The notes beneath the pieces were generated by a model. That model searched no databases, was not told the origin of the DNA, and saw nothing but the letters and a program-made list of their open reading frames with translations. From Calycina herbarum (Eukaryota; Ascomycota; Leotiomycetes; Helotiales; Pezizellaceae): a DNA stretch of 64,000 bases. Position 1 is the first letter of the stretch. Each line of letters starts with the position of its first letter. Shown piece by piece: positions 59,581 through 64,000 of the stretch. The position numbers were made by a program, and so were the translations under genes. Location: contig LLEY01000053.1 of NCBI GenBank assembly GCA_001414485.1, positions 186,001-250,000 of the forward strand, given 5' to 3'.

Positions 59581-60063
59581 AAATTAAAAGCATACTCACT
59601 TAGTCGAAATGGCCGTGGAAAGCGATTAGCCTAGCTAAATCAATTAAAGTAGGCTACCAAGCAACTAAGCGCCTCTGTCAAGATGAGCTGCCATTACTTC
59701 AGCAAGCAACTATGGATCGAAGTATTCACACTTCTGAAATATAATTACTCTCCTATCTCAAGTCCACATACTGTGGTTCCCGAGTGTGATGCCATGGACC
59801 CTCGCCACGTGATTCTTGAAGTGTATCACATTCTTGAGAGAACAGAGGTCAGATCAAGTGTGATTGGTTACAAGGTGAGAAGTCAAAACACGTGACGATG
59901 TGGTAAATCTTGCTCAAGATGCTCAGGCCTGCTCAGATGAGCTGCTTAGGGTGCTCAGGTTACTCAGGCGAGTCGATTGAGCCGAGGGTGAGCCATGGGT
60001 GATTAGCGCCTGAGCAAGAGCAGCAACCTTACTTACCCTATACGGCATTCAAGAAAGAGAAAT

Positions 60064-60706
60064 TTGATTCATGATACCGATCTACCTACCGATGAGGCTC
60101 GAGCTCTTGAAAGAGCTAATAGAGACCATGAACTAGATGATCTATATCTAGAAGACGAAGAAGTAGTAGATGAGTTTACTCGCTACTTTGAAGAAAGGAG
60201 AGTTAAAAGAGAAGTAAGTAGCTCCTTATAAGTTTTATCTATACTAATTAACTCTTTAAGTTCTCTCCTTTAAGTTGGTGGAAAGTTAATAAGCTTAACT
60301 ATCCGGTTTTATCTATATTAGCTCGAAAGTATCTACAAGTTCCAGCGACTTCAGCTCCTAGTAAGAGAGTCTTTAGTCAGGGAGCTTTAATAGTTACAAA
60401 GCAACGAAATAGGCTTTCTAAAGAGACTATGGAGGCTATAATTAGCCTAAAAAGCTGGGGTCTTTATCTAGAAGAAGAGACTGAAGAAGAAAGAAAGAAG
60501 AGAGAGGAGAAGGATAAAGATATAGACTTTGAGGATAACTACTTTGTACTTTAGTCTATTTATAGTATACTACTCAGAGTACTACTTTGAGTACTCTGAG
60601 TAACTACTCTACTCTACTCAACCGAAATTAAAGTACTACTCTACTCTACTCTACTCACACTACTCAGAGTACTACTTGAGTACCTGAGTATTCCTTGCTC
60701 ACACTG
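60064..60706 (+). mobile_element. hAT transposon 3' end with transposase dimerisation domain
   Basis: After an acidic stretch (60064-60214) and a probable intron ending near 60275, the frame reads SWWKVNKLNYPVLS, ARKYLQVPATSAPSKRVFSQ, ALIVTKQRNRLS and LKSWGLYLEEE, ending at 60554. This is the C-terminal hAT dimerisation domain (W-W, P-x-TSAPSER-x-FS, Q-R-x-R-L). The usual TSAPSER reads TSAPSKR here. A simple ACTCT/ACTCAGAGT-rich tail follows, and the sequence TTGCTCACACTG at 60706 looks like a hAT terminus (CAGTG on the other strand). The zinc finger and catalytic part are missing. Confidence 0.75.
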
Positions 60707-61583
60707 TTTTTCAAACGGGCGGACAATTTCACTCAAATGTCCAAGTCAAACAGAGAAGAAATCCAGCCAGCTGTAGGACTAGTCTTGAGCATTATCCCTC
60801 AGTCTTCAGGAATTGTAGAGGCAAGCTTGGTGGCATCTTTGAAGGTGGGCAGTCGTTTGACTCTGAACTTCTTGTCGAGAGGCATAAGTGGGTAACAAAC
60901 GAGTCTCCTCGGCAAATCCATGCAGATCATTATCCTCAATTATTCACTGACAGGGCTATTTCCCTAGGATTTCCAACTATTAGTGTAACCCATTTATTCT
61001 GGTGGCATTGAGTTGATTTCATCACCCACAAATGGAGAAACATGTTCCAGGCTTCCAGTTGCAACGGAACAACTACCAGCCTATGGATTTCTCTTCGCCT
61101 TTTTTTCATGCCCTGCATATACTTCTGAGGCTTTTCAATCTATACAAATGTGTTTATGTCCACTGCACATTTGCGGCGCATGTAAAGTTGTCTTTGAATA
61201 TGCAGTCATCATTTACGAGCACTCCGTTTTGTGAGTGGGGGTTCAACTTGATGCATTTCGGTGTAATCTTCATGAAAGAATGGGGGGTAGCATGCATATC
61301 CACAGAACTCATGCTCCTGAAATATGCGGGCTTACTTTTATACGACTATGCACGTGAAATCGTGGGAGTTCGTAGAAGCCTGGGGATTAGACTGCAGGGG
61401 TCTTGAAAGTCACTAAACTTGTTTTACCAGTAGTTGAAGATCCTCAGGTAAATTGGCACTGTTCCCTCATTGCCTTCTTGTTTCTCAAACGACAGTTACA
61501 CCAAGTCAAGAATCCGAGATCTACCGAGCTTCAAATTCCCAATTACTGTGAGAAATTCACGAAGAGAACATAGGTTAGCAGAC
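60707..61583. other. Intergenic DNA upstream of the tandem HxxHC genes
   Basis: One 124-codon plus-strand frame from ATG 61032 to 61406 exists, but it has no recognisable domain. The rest holds only short frames. It should contain the promoter of the gene at 61584. Confidence 0.4.
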
Positions 61584-62347
61584 ATGTACGGCGATTATCG
61601 AAAGTATGCAATCACTTCTAGTAAATTAATTCCGTCTGCTAAATTTCTATAGAGTTGAAACAGTTGGCTCAGAGGAAGACCTTGAGTCAACTGGATACGA
61701 TGTTCTCACAAGAACTCACTCTGGTGAAAAGAATTCCACTTCAATAAGAATCCTCAAATACTCGCTCGTCTCTTTGCTATCCACTTGGGGACTTATCAGC
61801 ATCATTATGACCATCCTCCAACAAGTGCCAATTTTGAAAACTCCAAAACAGCTTGGATGTTACTGTGGAACCTCCTCTACTGAAGCGGAGGCTATGGGGT
61901 GTAAATACGACTCCTTGGCGGCAGCTTGGCTGCCAGATCACTGCCGTGACGACGAGTTGACTGCCGAATTTGATCATGCGGGGGATGGACCCAACGGCAC
62001 CGTAAGTCAAAACATCCTAACATTCTAAATGCTATAAAAACTCATGATTCCCCCAGTGGTTATACTGGAAAGACATACACCACACGATTCCAATCACAGC
62101 CGAAGAAATCCAATACCTAGGAGACGTCCCGGGTGCCCGTTTCCACATGGATTATAGCTGGCACGAAGTCCACTGTCTGTACTACTGGAGAAAGGAGCAC
62201 CGCTTTCGATTCAATGGCAAAATTCTAGATCCAAGATCTGATTCTGAAGAGCATATTAAGCATTGTGGTATGGTTTGGGGAAGGAAGATTACTTATGGTA
62301 CGGGCACGGTCTCCGGGGTAGTGTTTGATACGAATTCGGAAGACTGA
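61584..62347 (+). CDS. UstYa/DUF3328-like single-pass membrane protein 1 (219 aa)
   Basis: Three exons (61584-61603, 61653-62001, 62057-62347) total 660 nt; the 20-nt first exon is supported by phase and by GTATGC/CTATAG splice sites. Residues about 45-60 form one membrane helix (SLLSTWGLISIIMTIL). The ectodomain begins with CGTSSTEAEAMGCKYD and WLPDHC, then WLYWKDIHH. Two HxxHC motifs follow, HEVHC at 62162 and HIKHC at 62262, 33 residues apart. Paired HxxHC motifs after one helix are the hallmark of UstYa-type proteins that oxidise or cyclise fungal ribosomal peptides. The Cys-rich CGxS-EA-GC-D block is shared with the next gene rather than with UstYa itself, so the homology is probable but distant. 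Confidence 0.72.
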
Positions 62348-63038
62348 CTTGGGGTCCTGTAGGGCATTCGGTTTTTCTGGATCTTGATAGTTTTTATGGG
62401 GAATTTGAGTATGGTTTACATGCGGGTGGGCGTGATCTTGCTGATGAGTGAAAATGTTTTGTTTAATTACGATTTACGAAGAAGATTTTATTGGAATTGA
62501 GCTGTTTACTTGCTCAGGCAGTTTTTGGTTGACCTTAAAAAACACAAGCGATGACGTAACTCTTGTTGTGACTGTTAGATGGTGGGGTCTTGCAGTTCAA
62601 TGATAAAGAAAAGCTTTCAAGCATTATTTTAGCTATATTTTAATCGAGTATTTCAACGTTTTACGGAAGTGATGTTTTTAACAAACTACCGTAAAGTTAA
62701 TTCCCCACCATGATAACCAAATGGCAACGTGGTCGGGTGACTCTCTTATAACCAATAGAAACTCTTGCTATCCAGTCTCACATTCCTCTTTACTGTGACC
62801 ATGCGGCGAGGCATTACCACATTATGAAGAACGCCATACATGCAGTGATATACGATAGTATCATGTACATGGTGCATACTCCATGCATATTTCTTCTAGG
62901 TGGCAAGTGCTTACCATAATGCTTACCATAACAACTCATTTTTGGCTTCCACTCGGTCAAAATCTTTCCAACATTTTGAGTCTCCCACCTCGACAATACC
63001 TTCACACATACAAAGTCTTTACTTCATCATTTTCAATC
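62348..63038. promoter_or_regulatory. Spacer between the two HxxHC genes
   Basis: About 0.7 kb separates the two co-oriented genes. It should hold the terminator of the first and the promoter of the second. An in-frame ATG at 62883 precedes the chosen start of the second gene. No site is named. Confidence 0.4.
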
Positions 63039-63752
63039 ATGACACCTTGGTTCAAGTACTCTTCTTTGAATGTCGAAGACAAAGAATTTGTCAACGACAG
63101 CACTCAAGAGCTTCTCACCCCGAAAAAGAGAAGAAACTATCACTTCAAACCCATATTGGCCTTTTTAGGCGGACTTGCCTTCGGAATCGTGCTTTCTATG
63201 TCCTTCAACTCAGCAACCATTCCCAAGAAAACCCATGTACCATCAAGAAATGGGTTCTACACCACCAAAATCATCAACGGCGAAGTCATCGAGGGAACAC
63301 AATGCGGCGATTCATGGCAAGAAGCAAAGGCTCTAGGCTGTATCTATGACAAAATGGCCTCGCGCTGGTACTCTCCCGAGTGCTTCGACAAGGAATCCTT
63401 CGACGATATGATGGAAGAACCAGGGACCAACTTCACATGGTTTTCAGACAAGGATCATACCATTCAAGTCCCTTCCGAAATCGCTCAGCGGGGAGAATTC
63501 GAACTTCTGTACCCTCTCTACAACTTTCATAAGATTCATTGTCTTTACCTCTGGCGGAAAATGCATCACTCCCTCCTCAACAACTTGCCTCTCGATGACG
63601 ATCTTATGGAGGAGGATCATACAATTCATTGTACCAAAAATTTACTCACTTGGGCAGATCCACATGTTCAAGAACTTGCCTCCATTGCACATGCTGGAAG
63701 ACCATTTTGTCGACGCAACCCACTTGGAGTCATGCCTTTGGAGCTGGTTTAA
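63039..63752 (+). CDS. UstYa/DUF3328-like single-pass membrane protein 2 (237 aa)
   Basis: One exon from ATG 63039 (MTPWFKYSSLN) to 63752. The upstream in-frame ATG at 62883 would add 52 residues that do not look like the family N-terminus. A basic patch (TPKKRRNYHFK) precedes one helix (ILAFLGGLAFGIVLSM, about residues 42-57). The ectodomain has CGDSWQEAKALGCIYD and WYSPEC, parallel to the preceding gene, then FHKIHC at about 63526 and HTIHC at 63618, 30 residues apart. The neighbours share motif order, size and strand, so they are tandem paralogues. By analogy with UstYa/UstYb pairs, they could act together as metal-binding oxidases in a secretory compartment. The substrate and cluster partners, if any, lie beyond the right edge. 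Confidence 0.75.
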   Translation: MTPWFKYSSLNVEDKEFVNDSTQELLTPKKRRNYHFKPILAFLGGLAFGIVLSMSFNSATIPKKTHVPSRNGFYTTKIINGEVIEGTQCGDSWQEAKALGCIYDKMASRWYSPECFDKESFDDMMEEPGTNFTWFSDKDHTIQVPSEIAQRGEFELLYPLYNFHKIHCLYLWRKMHHSLLNNLPLDDDLMEEDHTIHCTKNLLTWADPHVQELASIAHAGRPFCRRNPLGVMPLELV

Positions 63753-64000
63753 GGGAGATGGGGAAAGGAAGAGGGCTGTCACTTGAGAGTTTTAGTACTG
63801 AATTGGATATTAAGCTTGGGAGATATGATTTTTTGGAATGTGGGCACAATTATGTTGGTGGAGAAATCTTTCCATAGTTTCTAACCACTGGATTCATCGA
63901 GTTTCTTATATGATATATGTATTTAAGAAGTGAGAGCTCTTGGCAATACTCTACATACACGAATTTTGTTGCAAGAAAATCTGTAGAACCACGAACATCA

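Noticed and set aside
61032..61406. 124-codon plus-strand open frame before the HxxHC genes
   Set aside because: It has an ATG but no family resemblance, no signal or splice support, and it lies in a promoter position. It is kept only as part of the intergenic description.

Overview
The window looks like a chromosome segment of a filamentous ascomycete (Pezizomycotina; I infer Leotiomycetes, without proof). The evidence is short GT-AG introns (mostly 45-95 nt), HET-domain proteins, a fungal TIM22, a membrane-anchored GH16 glucanase, and AT-rich blocks carrying the C-to-T signature of repeat-induced point mutation (RIP). Gene-bearing DNA of normal composition alternates with transposon blocks.

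Bases 1-14.4 kb are a transposon graveyard with no intact gene. A minus-strand Ty3/gypsy element (5' LTR at 4660-5122) runs off the left edge. It is followed by a chain of Fot1/pogo-like elements with recognisable terminal repeats, a 463-bp-class solo LTR with a perfect 5-bp target duplication, and a small insertion inside that LTR.

Bases 15.2-47.3 kb are genic. In order: TIM22 (-), a DHA1-type MFS transporter (+), a 0.6-kb inverted-repeat element, a HET-domain gene whose N-terminus looks broken (+), a frameshifted cysteine-rich relic (-), a 1744-aa protein of unknown function with Sel1-like C-terminal repeats (-), an ankyrin fragment (-), a 1115-aa protein joining membrane helices to a HET domain (-), a GH16 glucanase (+), an acidic low-complexity protein with a glycine-rich hydrophobic tail (-), and a dynamin-family GTPase with an FG-containing tail (-). 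Exon models for TIM22, MFS, the Sel1-like gene, GH16 and dynamin were built by hand, and each totals a whole number of codons.

Bases 47.8-60.7 kb are a second mobile-element block: a tyrosine-recombinase (DIRS/Ngaro-like) retroelement, AT-rich DNA, two truncated LTRs of opposite orientation, a decayed 6-kb Helitron with Rep and PIF1-helicase remnants, a degenerate two-exon gene on its other strand, an LTR-like piece, a GC-rich CGCCAGCG array and a hAT transposase C-terminus.

Bases 61.6-63.8 kb hold two tandem, related single-pass membrane proteins, each with two HxxHC motifs as in the UstYa/DUF3328 oxidases of fungal ribosomal-peptide pathways. They are the best lead for an undescribed biosynthetic locus, which would lie mainly to the right of the window. 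The two HET genes, the ankyrin relic and the dynamin could concern self/non-self recognition, but their proximity is only suggestive.
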